64,000 nt of DNA from Roseibium polysiphoniae (lineage in GTDB: Bacteria; Pseudomonadota; Alphaproteobacteria; Rhizobiales; Stappiaceae), in NCBI RefSeq assembly GCF_014842925.1, contig NZ_JACYXJ010000005.1, positions 496,001 to 560,000 of the forward strand, in the 5' to 3' direction. This document shows, piece after piece, positions 44,232 to 51,969 of this stretch (positions within the stretch are counted from its first letter, which is position 1; every line of letters starts with the position of its first letter). The notes under the pieces are model-generated. The model saw nothing but the letters and a program-made list of their open reading frames with translations, had not been told where the DNA came from and did no database searches. The position numbers and the translations under genes are program-made.

Positions 44232-45230
44232 ATGGAATCTATTGTTTTGGCACAGCCGGTCGAGAACAACGTAGTGAACGTACTCGAACAATCTGGCGTT
44301 GTGGACATGAACCCGGGTCCAGAGCCTTTTGGTTCGGAGGAGCTCGCGCACCGCTGTCAGTCGGCTTCAGCTGTCATGGCCTTTATGACCGAGCGGATCG
44401 ATGCGGAGTTCCTGGATCGTTGCCCCGAGTTGAGAATTGTCGCTGGTGCCCTCAAGGGCTATGACAACATCGACGTTGACGCCTGTTCCAGGCGAGGTGT
44501 CGCTGTGTCCATCGTTCCGGATCTTCTAACGGACCCGACCGCTGAGCTGACCGTGGCAATGATGATCGCTTTGGCTCGGCACTCTATGCCTGCTGACCGT
44601 CATGTCCGCGCTGGTAAATTCAATGGCTGGCGACCGACCTTTTTCGGATCGTCCCTTGTCGGAGCGACCGTTGGCATCATCGGAGCGGGCAAACTTGGTC
44701 AGGCAGTCATGCGCATGCTTACAGGCTTTGGCGGCCCGCGGCTCTATCATGACGTCAAACGATTGAGTTTAGAGTAGGAAGAAGCCTATTCCGCTGAATA
44801 CGTCTCGCCTGTGGAGATATGCCGGAGGGCAGACTCCGTGGTTCTCGCACTGCCGCTAACCGCTGAAACGCAAGGCATTGTCGACGCAGAATTTCTAAAG
44901 CAGATGAGGCCTCAAGCCTACCTGATCAACACGGCAAGAGGGTCGCTGGTTGATGAAGCGGCGATCGCTGATGCACTTGAGGCCGGAACAATTGCTGGCT
45001 ACGCGGCCGATGTCTTCGAGTTTGAGGATTGGGCACGTGTCGAGCGTCCCCGGTCCATCGAGGCACGCTTGATCACGTCACCAAAGACCGTCCTGTCGCC
45101 TCATCTGGGGTCTGCCGTAACCTACATACGGCGTCAGATTACAGAATCTGCGGCGGACAGCATCATCAAAGTTCTGGCGGGTGGCCTGCCGGACACTGTG
45201 ATCAACCGGTCCTATCTGAAGGGACGCTAG
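44232..45230 (+). pseudogene. ptxD: Phosphite dehydrogenase PtxD-like, interrupted by an in-frame amber codon
   Basis: Read through one TAG at 44775-44777 (codon 182), the frame encodes 332 residues, close to the 336 of Pseudomonas stutzeri PtxD. Similarity is clear on both sides of the stop. Before it are MAFMTERIDAEFLDRCPELR, LKGYDNIDVDAC and PDLLTDPTAEL. After it are ALPLTAETQGIVDAEFL, GYAADVFEFEDWARVERPR and SPHLGSAV. The NAD motif is VGIIGAGKLG, and the catalytic Arg, Glu and His regions lie after the stop. No frame change is needed, so this is a single nonsense change (CAG to TAG is the simplest) or a sequencing error. As read, only a 181-residue N-terminal part would be made. Divergent from the phnCDE-type transporter. 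Confidence 0.85.
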
Positions 45231-46204
45231 ACCGATATACCTTCTTCCTCGATATAGGTTCGGACAATTGCCTCGAAGGAGCTGTCTGCCTTGAAGCCCA
45301 AGCTAGTAGCGCGGGCAGCATCGAACCGGCGCGGCCAGCCTCCCACGATTCGTTGAATGATCTCGTTTGGCTCCCGCCGGATCAGTTTTACACGGGCCTC
45401 ACCGCCAATCTTGCGCAAAGCCTCGATTTCTTCAGCAACCGTTGCCGCCACGCCCGGCATGGTGAGATTGCGCCGCGGGCCGATGGCTTCTCCGTCCAGC
45501 TCTGCCGCGTGGATCAGGAACGCCACCGCGGAACGCGGACTGGCCATCCAGTGAAGAACATCGTCGTCGACTGGGAGGATAGCTTCCTGGCCGTTGAGCG
45601 GTTCGCGAATGATCCCGGAAAAGAAGCTGGACGCCGCAAGATTGGCCTTGCCCGGACGCACGACAATGGTTGGCAGGCGGATGCCGATGCCGTCCATCAT
45701 GCCACGCCGCGTCAGGTCGGCCAGAAGCATCTCTCCTATTGCCTTTTGCGTGCCGTAGGAAGTCAGCGGGGTGAGGTGAAAATCATCGGGGATAGGGTCG
45801 GGAAAGGGTGCGCCGAAAACGGCAATCGAGGAGGTGTAGACCACCCGGGGACAGTAGTTATCGCCGGCTTTCCGGATCGCCTCAAACAGATGCCGCGAAC
45901 CATCCAGATTGATCCGATAGCCCTTGTCGTAGTCTGATTCTGATTCGCCCGACACGATCGCAGCCAAATGGAAGATGACATCCGGCCGATCGGAGATGAG
46001 CTTTTCGGCCGTGCCTTCGGCGGAAAAATCGCAGGCAATGGCTGACACTGGGCAGGGCGCATCCGTTGGAACATCGGGCTCGACGACGTCGACCAGCGTG
46101 AGCTTGCTGAGTTCCGTGCCGCGCAAGTGCTGGCGTGCAATCAGCGCATCCACCAGCTTGCGTCCGACCATTCCGGCCGCTCCGATTACGAGAATGCTAG
46201 TCAT
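45227..46204 (-). CDS. denD: D-erythronate dehydrogenase (SDR/epimerase family)
   Basis: The 325-residue extended SDR protein has the NAD-binding motif VIGAAGMVGRKL and the catalytic YxxxK in TSYGTQKAIGEM. It has the DenD-specific stretches GIGIRLPTIVVRPGKANLAASSFFSGIIREPL and HWMASPRSAVAFLIHAA. DenD oxidises D-erythronate (or related four-carbon acids) at C2 as the first step of four-carbon acid-sugar breakdown. Its 3' end overlaps ptxD by four bases convergently. The usual partners (otnK, otnI, otnC) are not seen in this window. Confidence 0.88.
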   Translation of the reverse strand: MTSILVIGAAGMVGRKLVDALIARQHLRGTELSKLTLVDVVEPDVPTDAPCPVSAIACDFSAEGTAEKLISDRPDVIFHLAAIVSGESESDYDKGYRINLDGSRHLFEAIRKAGDNYCPRVVYTSSIAVFGAPFPDPIPDDFHLTPLTSYGTQKAIGEMLLADLTRRGMMDGIGIRLPTIVVRPGKANLAASSFFSGIIREPLNGQEAILPVDDDVLHWMASPRSAVAFLIHAAELDGEAIGPRRNLTMPGVAATVAEEIEALRKIGGEARVKLIRREPNEIIQRIVGGWPRRFDAARATSLGFKADSSFEAIVRTYIEEEGISV

Positions 46205-46273
46205 CTGATGTGTCCCCCCGTCATTGTCGTTGGTCGACAGTAAGCGCAGGAGGATGAGTGCGCCAAGTGCAGA

Positions 46274-46735
46274 TCAGACCGATCGCGTCATGATGACCAC
46301 GTGTTTTGTGCCAATCATCTTGCGCTCGGCTTCACGGAAGCCCTTGCGGGCATACCAGTCTCGATTGCTTTGCATTTTCATGTTGGTGAAGAGGCGAACC
46401 TCTGAAAACGAGAGGTTTCTAGCCCGTGCAAGGGTGAAATCAAGCAAGCGATTGCCGAGACCCGTGCCCTGCGTGCCCGGCGAGACTGCGATGCTCCAGA
46501 GCAAGAGATGGTCATCCTCCTGCCTCAGCACGAGAGAACCTTCCGGCATGCCCCGGGGGCCGGTCATCCAGACCTCGTCCTTGTCGATGAGATCATCGTA
46601 GTCGGCGCCCATGGGCTGGGGCTTGGAGCCAATGACGTCGATCCAGTCCCGGTAGGCGCGGTTCGCCAGATCGGCGAGCGCTGGCGCATCACTTGGGCCC
46701 GCCCGTTGCATGTGCAGGGCACCTGTGCGGGTCAT
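46274..46735 (-). CDS. GNAT-family N-acetyltransferase
   Basis: The 153-residue protein shows the acetyl-CoA binding region WSIAVSPGTQGTGLGNRLLDF and the C-terminal DWYARKGFREAERKMIG segment of GNAT enzymes. The acceptor is unknown. Its start overlaps the stop of the upstream ICL/PEP-mutase-family gene in an ATGA arrangement, so the two are translationally coupled. Confidence 0.88.
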   Translation of the reverse strand: MTRTGALHMQRAGPSDAPALADLANRAYRDWIDVIGSKPQPMGADYDDLIDKDEVWMTGPRGMPEGSLVLRQEDDHLLLWSIAVSPGTQGTGLGNRLLDFTLARARNLSFSEVRLFTNMKMQSNRDWYARKGFREAERKMIGTKHVVIMTRSV

Positions 46736-47565
46736 CCTTGTCCCTTCAGGAAGGGGTCAAAGTCCGATAGCCCCACAGCCCGGTCAAAGCAGCCAAAGGT
46801 GCCGCTGTCCTTCATGTCTTCGGCTGCAGCAGTGAACGCGCCATAGGCGATCCGCGCAAGACCCGAGCCAATGGAGAGGCGGGCAACCCCCATGTCGGCC
46901 AATTCCTTGCGCGTGAGGTTGAAATGCTGCCGACCTGCGAGAATGTTCAGTGGTTTGGAAATCCGGCCAAGGACCGCTTCAATGTCGTCGTGTTTCACCA
47001 GTTCCGGCGCATAGAGACAGTCTGCACCCACCTCTGCAAAGGCATTGAGGCGTTCGATCGTCATCTCGAGGTGTTCAGGATCGGCAATCGGCGCCTCGCT
47101 TCGGGCAGTCAGCACGAAATCCGGCGCAAGCCGCTTCTTGATGTCCACGGCCGCACGGATGCGCTCCACGGCAAGCTCTTGGGAATAAAAGGGTGCGACC
47201 GGATCCGTCGAAAAATCCTCGATCGAGCACCCGCTGAGACCGGCCTCGATCGCGCCGCGAACCGTTTCGGCAACCTCGTCCGGGGTGTCGCCAAACCCGT
47301 TTTCCAGATCACCGTTGACCGGCAGGGTCGTTGCGGCAACGATTTCAGCCGCATGGGACAGCGCCATATCCCGGGTGATCAATCCTTCAGCGTCTTTCAG
47401 GCCCCGTGAGAAGGCATATCCCGCGCTGGTCGTGGCAAGCGCGTCAAAGCGAAGGCCCTCAAGGATTTGAGTTGTCCCTTTGTCGAAAGGGTTTGGCATG
47501 AGAAAGGCGCGGGTCTCTTGATGGAGAGCCATGAAACGGGCCCGCCGATCCTGTAAGGTCTGCAT
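46732..47565 (-). CDS. Isocitrate lyase/PEP mutase superfamily protein
   Basis: The 277-residue TIM-barrel protein carries family elements TTSAGYAFSRG, VNGDLENGFGD (metal-binding acidic cluster), GCSIEDFSTD and VLTARSEAPI. Such proteins cleave or form C-C bonds in 2-hydroxy or 2-oxo acids; this subgroup is uncharacterised and lacks the classical isocitrate lyase KKCGH signature. It is not a convincing phosphoenolpyruvate mutase, so its position near the phosphite genes should not be taken as phosphonate synthesis. Start ATG 47565 with AGGAGA; the frame opens further upstream at 47742. Confidence 0.85.
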   Translation of the reverse strand: MQTLQDRRARFMALHQETRAFLMPNPFDKGTTQILEGLRFDALATTSAGYAFSRGLKDAEGLITRDMALSHAAEIVAATTLPVNGDLENGFGDTPDEVAETVRGAIEAGLSGCSIEDFSTDPVAPFYSQELAVERIRAAVDIKKRLAPDFVLTARSEAPIADPEHLEMTIERLNAFAEVGADCLYAPELVKHDDIEAVLGRISKPLNILAGRQHFNLTRKELADMGVARLSIGSGLARIAYGAFTAAAEDMKDSGTFGCFDRAVGLSDFDPFLKGQG

Positions 47566-47660
47566 CGGAAGTCTCCTGAGTGCCAGTTCCTTTCGAAGAG
47601 CGAGTAGAACGCCGATGGCCGGCCTTGTCAAAACTGGCAGAACAACGGAGGCTTGAACGA

Positions 47661-47694
47661 AAAAAGCGCCAGCCCCTGAGGGACCAGCGCTTTT
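47661..47694 (-). terminator. Intrinsic terminator of the SCP2 gene
   Basis: AAAAGCGC and GCGCTTTT form the outer stem with an inner CAGCCCC/GGGACCA partial stem. On the minus strand a run of six T follows, 31 bp after the SCP2 stop. It may work weakly in both directions. Confidence 0.7.
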
Positions 47695-47725
47695 ATTGAA
47701 ATCAGACCGGTTGACCGGACGTGTC

Positions 47726-48007
47726 TCAGACGATGCTGCCAAGCTTCATGGCGACGCTCATGTCGCCATCGACCTTGAGTTTGCCGCCCATGAAGGCCGC
47801 CGTCGGGTTGAGATCACCGGCAAGCATCTCCGAAAGATCCTCGGGCGACATCGTGATGGTGCAGTCGGCATCGGCATCTTCATTGCTGACGTTCGAGCCT
47901 TGAACGAAGATCTTGCCGGTTTCGCCCAGGTCGAACTTCACACTCTCGTCGATGCCACCGCCTGCGACCTTGCCGCGGACCGTCTCGGTCAATTGTTCCA
48001 GGCTCAT
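47726..48007 (-). CDS. SCP2 sterol-binding domain protein
   Basis: The 93-residue protein is a single SCP2 domain (FDLGETGKIFVQG, CTITMSPEDLSEMLAGDLNP, AFMGGKLKVDGDMSVAMKL), a small lipid-carrier fold that binds fatty acyl or other hydrophobic ligands. Start ATG 48007 with GGAGGAA. It is a single gene with its own terminator; no pathway partner is visible. Confidence 0.92.
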   Translation of the reverse strand: MSLEQLTETVRGKVAGGGIDESVKFDLGETGKIFVQGSNVSNEDADADCTITMSPEDLSEMLAGDLNPTAAFMGGKLKVDGDMSVAMKLGSIV

Positions 48008-48136
48008 TTCATTCCTCCATAAACATTGCGGCGCCAGCAGCACCGGTTCGGGAGAGATGAAGCATGACCTTTACGTAATCGTCAAGTCAGAACCGGGCCA
48101 TTGGCTGCCTTTATCCATGCGCGGACCGAAGGACAC

Positions 48137-49936
48137 CTAGTGATTGTCACGCGGCAGACCCTTCGAGTGAGCAACGTCCTGATATTTGACAGCGGGCTTC
48201 AGCACCATGCCCTTGTCGAACTGATCCACCATGCCGCGCTGGATTTCCTGCCATGGTGTCTGGTGCTCCGCATAGGCAAAGCCCCCTTCGGCTTCGAGGG
48301 CCGAGCGCCGCTCAGCCAGTTCTGCGTCGGAGATCAGGATATTGGCGGTACCCTTGCCAAGGTCGATCCGCACCCGGTCGCCGGTCTGGATCAGGGCGAG
48401 ACCGCCCATCGCTGCGGCCTCTGGCGATGCATTGAGGATCGAGGGAGAGCCGGAGGTCCCCGACTGGCGGCCATCGCCGATGCAAGGCAGCGAATGGATG
48501 CCGCGTTTGATCAGGGCCGCCGGCGGCTGCATGTTGACGACTTCAGCCCCGCCTGGATAGCCAATCGGGCCGGTGCCGCGGATGAACAACATGCAATGTT
48601 CATCAATGTTGAGCTCGGGATTGTCGATGTTGTCGTGATAATCCTCGGGACCTTCGAAAACGATCGCGCGGCCTTCAAAGGCGTTCAGATCGTCCGGGTT
48701 CAGAAGATAGCGATCGCGGAACTCCTCGGAGATCACACTGGTTTTCATGATCGCGCTGTTGAAGAGATTGCCCTTCAGGTTGATGAACCCGGCGCTTTCC
48801 TTCAGGGGCTCGTCAAACGGCAGGATGACCTCCGCCATCTCGATCTCGACATCGCCGCAGTTGTCGCCAATGCTTTTTCCGTTGACCGTCATGGCGCCCG
48901 GATGGGGCAGCTTGCCGTGTTTCATCAATTCGCAAACGACCGCGGGAACACCGCCGGCGTGATGGTAGTCCTCGCCGAGGTATTCGCCAGCGGGCTGAAG
49001 GTTGACCATAAGGGGAATTTCGTGGCCCAGCTCCTGCCAATCGTCATTGTCGAGCGGCACACCCAGGTGGCTGGCGATCGCGTTGAGATGGATCGGGGCA
49101 TTGGTTGAGCCGCCGATTGCCGAATTCACCACGATCGCGTTTTCAAACGCCTCTCGGGTCATGATGTCGGAAGGCTTGATGTCCTGATGCACCATGTCGA
49201 CAATGCGGCGGCCGGTCTCGTAGGAGATTTGGCCACGTTCACGGTAAGGCGCTGGAATCGCGGCTGATCCGGGCAACTGCATGCCGAGCGCCTCAGCCAG
49301 GGAATTCATGGTGGTCGCTGTCCCCATGGTGTTGCAATAGCCGACAGACGGCGCCGATGAGGACACGAGGTCCATGAAGCCGTCGTAATCGATTTCACCG
49401 GCGGCCAGCATCTCGCGCGCTTTCCACACAATGGTGCCTGACCCTGTCCGTTCGCCCTTGTGCCAACCGTTGAGCATTGGTCCGACCGAAAGGGCGATGG
49501 CCGGAATGTTGACCGTTGCAGCCGCCATCAAACAGGCAGGGGTGGTCTTGTCGCAGCCAATCGTCAGCACGACACCGTCGATCGGGTAGCCGTAGAGCAG
49601 CTCGACAAGGCCCAGATAGGCAAGGTTTCTGTCCAGCGCGGCGCCGGGACGTTTGCCGGTTTCCTGGATCGGGTGCACGGGAAATTCAAAGCAGATGCCA
49701 CCGGCCTCGCGAATGCCCTCGCGCACGCGCTTGGCAAGCTCGATGTGATGGCGATTGCAGGGCGAAAGATCTGAGCCGGTCTGCGCGATTCCGATGATCG
49801 GCTTGCCGGATTGAAGTTCCTCACGGGTCAGGCCGAAGTTGAGATAGCGTTCGATGTAAAGCGCCGTCATGCCCGGGTTATCCGGATTGTCGAACCAGGC
49901 AGTTGATCGCAACTTGGGTGTCTTCTTGCTGGACAT
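48137..49936 (-). CDS. IlvD/Edd-family sugar-acid dehydratase (L-arabonate/D-xylonate type)
   Basis: The 599-residue dehydratase contains the iron-sulfur cysteine motifs of the IlvD/Edd family ([25 protein letters not shown] and [21 protein letters not shown]). It has the C-terminal GGRQSG-like segment [20 protein letters not shown]. The pattern is closer to pentonate (arabonate/xylonate) dehydratases than to dihydroxyacid dehydratase. These enzymes turn a sugar acid into a 2-keto-3-deoxy acid. No transporter or aldolase for the pathway is adjacent. An inverted repeat lies about 100 bp upstream. Confidence 0.85.
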   Translation of the reverse strand: MSSKKTPKLRSTAWFDNPDNPGMTALYIERYLNFGLTREELQSGKPIIGIAQTGSDLSPCNRHHIELAKRVREGIREAGGICFEFPVHPIQETGKRPGAALDRNLAYLGLVELLYGYPIDGVVLTIGCDKTTPACLMAAATVNIPAIALSVGPMLNGWHKGERTGSGTIVWKAREMLAAGEIDYDGFMDLVSSSAPSVGYCNTMGTATTMNSLAEALGMQLPGSAAIPAPYRERGQISYETGRRIVDMVHQDIKPSDIMTREAFENAIVVNSAIGGSTNAPIHLNAIASHLGVPLDNDDWQELGHEIPLMVNLQPAGEYLGEDYHHAGGVPAVVCELMKHGKLPHPGAMTVNGKSIGDNCGDVEIEMAEVILPFDEPLKESAGFINLKGNLFNSAIMKTSVISEEFRDRYLLNPDDLNAFEGRAIVFEGPEDYHDNIDNPELNIDEHCMLFIRGTGPIGYPGGAEVVNMQPPAALIKRGIHSLPCIGDGRQSGTSGSPSILNASPEAAAMGGLALIQTGDRVRIDLGKGTANILISDAELAERRSALEAEGGFAYAEHQTPWQEIQRGMVDQFDKGMVLKPAVKYQDVAHSKGLPRDNH

Positions 49937-50034
49937 GAGTTTCTCCCCCTCAGGACTTTTGCGGCGCAGTTGAATTTGAACCGATTAACACCACCGACCC
50001 CAACGTCTGTAAAGTCGCGATTGCATCAAAGTGG

Positions 50035-50054
50035 TTCGATTGTCGAAATACAAT
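50035..50054. promoter_or_regulatory. Overlapping inverted repeats upstream of the sugar-acid dehydratase
   Basis: TTCGA-TTG-TCGAA (50035-50047) overlaps ATTGT-N6-ACAAT (50039-50054). They lie in the 122-bp gap before the dehydratase gene and look like the binding site of a dimeric GntR- or IclR-type regulator; the regulator is not in the window. Confidence 0.5.
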
Positions 50055-50058
50055 TGCT

Positions 50059-51600
50059 TCAGAACTTCAGCCGGTTCGCAAGTTTGTCGGCGATGAGCCA
50101 GGATCCCAAGAGTCCGACGACAAACACAATTGGCGCCGCGGTACCAGGCATAAGTGCGGCGGCACCCAGAAGGCCCGCAAGCGTTCGCAGGACAAGGTTA
50201 AAGCCGCGCACCAGGCGTGTTTGCTCGTCCATTCTCGAGGCCATGGTCAAAAGGTCGGCAAGGGCTTCGAGCTGCCCCTCGGGCAGGGTTGCCAGCAGAA
50301 CGGCCTCGCTCCTTGTTTCCGAAGACAGGGCAAAAACACCGCGCCGGTCGCTCGCCCCGATCCCGACATAGAGCCCCTCTGCCTGGGAGAACCTGGATTG
50401 TGCGACCGCGAACCGATCTCTTTGCCTGATGTCGTCGGTCACACTGCCAATCTCGAGATTTGTAGCGACCGCCTCCGCCGTTTGAAGATGGGCTCCCGTG
50501 ACGAGGAGGCTTTCGACGCCCATCTGCTTGAGGCGCTTAATAAGATCATGTGCTTGCGGATGTAGCGTGCCCTGAAGACCGAGAATGCCGACAGCCCGCT
50601 CGCCGACCGAGACAATCACACAGGTCTTTCCGGCAGCCTGAAGCGGCTTGCAGAGCGAGTTGGCCATGAAACAGTCGACCTTCAGCTGCGCCATGAGAGC
50701 CGTGTTGCCAACTGCAACGGATCTGCCGTTGATCAGGGCGACGGCCCCGAGGCCCGAAACCTCTTCCCACTCATCTGGCGCGTTCCGGGGCAGGGACCAG
50801 TCCTCCGAAATGGAGCGGATGGCGGCGCCGATCGGATGTCTTGCATAGCGTTCCGTGGTGGCGGCGACGGCGAGCAGGCGCTCCGACCCCTTGTCGAAGG
50901 CGTGGACATCTGTGACGACACACTGGTCGTCCGCAAGTAATGTTGGATTGTCAAAGGCAACGGCGGTGCTGGCGGCAATGGCCGTGAGTGCATCCACCCC
51001 ATTCAACTCGACACCGATGTCTTGCGCTTTTCGAACGCCAATGTGCAGCATCAGGGCCTTTGTGAACTCCGGCGCGTAGGGCCATGCAAGGGCAAGCGCT
51101 GCTGTTCCGGCTGTCAAACCGTCAAAGGGACCTGAGAAGACCCACCAGCCAATCAGACTGACGAGGGCAAGGGTAAGCGCGCCATAGGCTTGCCGCAGCG
51201 CCGACATCTCATCTTGGTCAGCGGTATCGGGGAACCTCTGGCGTGCTGCATTTGCAAGCGCGCGCCCACTTGCAAGACAGACGGCGCTGAAGAGTGGGTT
51301 GATGATCTGCTCTGGATCGGTGCCACTCAGGTAGAACGCTCCGGCGGCTGCAAGACTGAGGGTCGTAACCGCAAGACTTGCCACGTCCAGTTTGCGGCGC
51401 AAGTCGCCCGCTATTTGCCAAGCCAGAAGACCGGCTCCACTGGCGAGGGCCACGATCAGAGAGATCAGCTCTATCGTTGCGCCCGGCAAGAGCGGGCCGC
51501 GGATTGCCGAAAGGACGGTTAGGATGAGGGAGAGGGCAAAAAGCAGGGCGCATGCGCCAGTCAGCAGACGAGAGAGCACGTTGAAACGTATCGCGGTCAT
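50059..51600 (-). CDS. Degenerate P1B-type ATPase (pseudoenzyme)
   Basis: The roughly 513-residue protein follows the second half of a heavy-metal P-type ATPase, but every catalytic signature is changed. The membrane CPC motif is WPY (about 173-175). The phosphorylation motif DKTGTLT is DNPTLLA (D at about 217). TGD is TGA (about 368-370), and GDGxND is GIGASD (about 413-418). The HP motif of the nucleotide domain is kept (RYARHPIGAAI, about 254-262). Several hydrophobic segments remain, with shortened N-terminal helices and no metal-binding domain. The frame is intact, so it is a maintained pseudoenzyme, not a decayed gene. Start ATG 51600; ATG 51672 is an alternative. Confidence 0.75.
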   Translation of the reverse strand: MTAIRFNVLSRLLTGACALLFALSLILTVLSAIRGPLLPGATIELISLIVALASGAGLLAWQIAGDLRRKLDVASLAVTTLSLAAAGAFYLSGTDPEQIINPLFSAVCLASGRALANAARQRFPDTADQDEMSALRQAYGALTLALVSLIGWWVFSGPFDGLTAGTAALALAWPYAPEFTKALMLHIGVRKAQDIGVELNGVDALTAIAASTAVAFDNPTLLADDQCVVTDVHAFDKGSERLLAVAATTERYARHPIGAAIRSISEDWSLPRNAPDEWEEVSGLGAVALINGRSVAVGNTALMAQLKVDCFMANSLCKPLQAAGKTCVIVSVGERAVGILGLQGTLHPQAHDLIKRLKQMGVESLLVTGAHLQTAEAVATNLEIGSVTDDIRQRDRFAVAQSRFSQAEGLYVGIGASDRRGVFALSSETRSEAVLLATLPEGQLEALADLLTMASRMDEQTRLVRGFNLVLRTLAGLLGAAALMPGTAAPIVFVVGLLGSWLIADKLANRLKF

Positions 51601-51969
51601 CAAAGAGGCCTGAAATGGGAAATCGGAGTCAGGAAGCAGACTCGGGCTGCGCACATTACGGGAGAACAGCATTGCTGTCGTCCGTCCCGCACGTCGATCA
51701 ACAGGCAGGATCTGTCAAGAATGAGGCACGGTGGAGTCGATTTTGGCGATCAAAAAAAGGAATTGAATAAAATGAAGGCAATTATGGGTTTTAAACCATG
51801 TCAAAAGTTGCTATTCTTACCCTACGGAATTTGAGTTGATCCGCGATATTTAGGGATTGAAACATTATATTCTGTGTTGTTTTTTGAGTATTTCAGACAG
51901 GAGGGGGCTTGCCCCCTCCTTTTTTTGTCGTGTCGGCATCGGGCGGCACTTCGGCCACTTCAAGAAAGG
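51601..51969. other. AT-rich gene-free stretch with a possible small transcript
   Basis: The 369-bp gap separates two minus-strand genes. Bases 51750-51900 are markedly AT-rich. A 20-codon open frame starts at ATG 51771 (MKAIMGFKPCQ...) with AAGGA eleven bases upstream; I do not call it a gene. A strong + strand terminator ends the stretch, although no + strand gene precedes it, so a small RNA or tiny peptide gene is possible. Confidence 0.5.
51899..51927 (+). terminator. Orphan intrinsic terminator on the + strand
   Basis: Perfect ten-pair stem AGGAGGGGGC / GCCCCCTCCT with a two-base loop, followed by a run of T. Both flanking genes are on the minus strand and the minus strand has no T tract after the hairpin, so it must end an unannotated + transcript. 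Confidence 0.8.

Noticed and set aside
44760-44830. A frameshift in ptxD
   Set aside because: The homologous downstream part is in the same frame as the upstream part; the only defect is the TAG at 44775-44777.
46732-47565. Phosphoenolpyruvate mutase linked to the phosphite genes as phosphonate synthesis
   Set aside because: The protein lacks the specific PEP mutase signature, and no phosphonopyruvate decarboxylase or transaminase is nearby.
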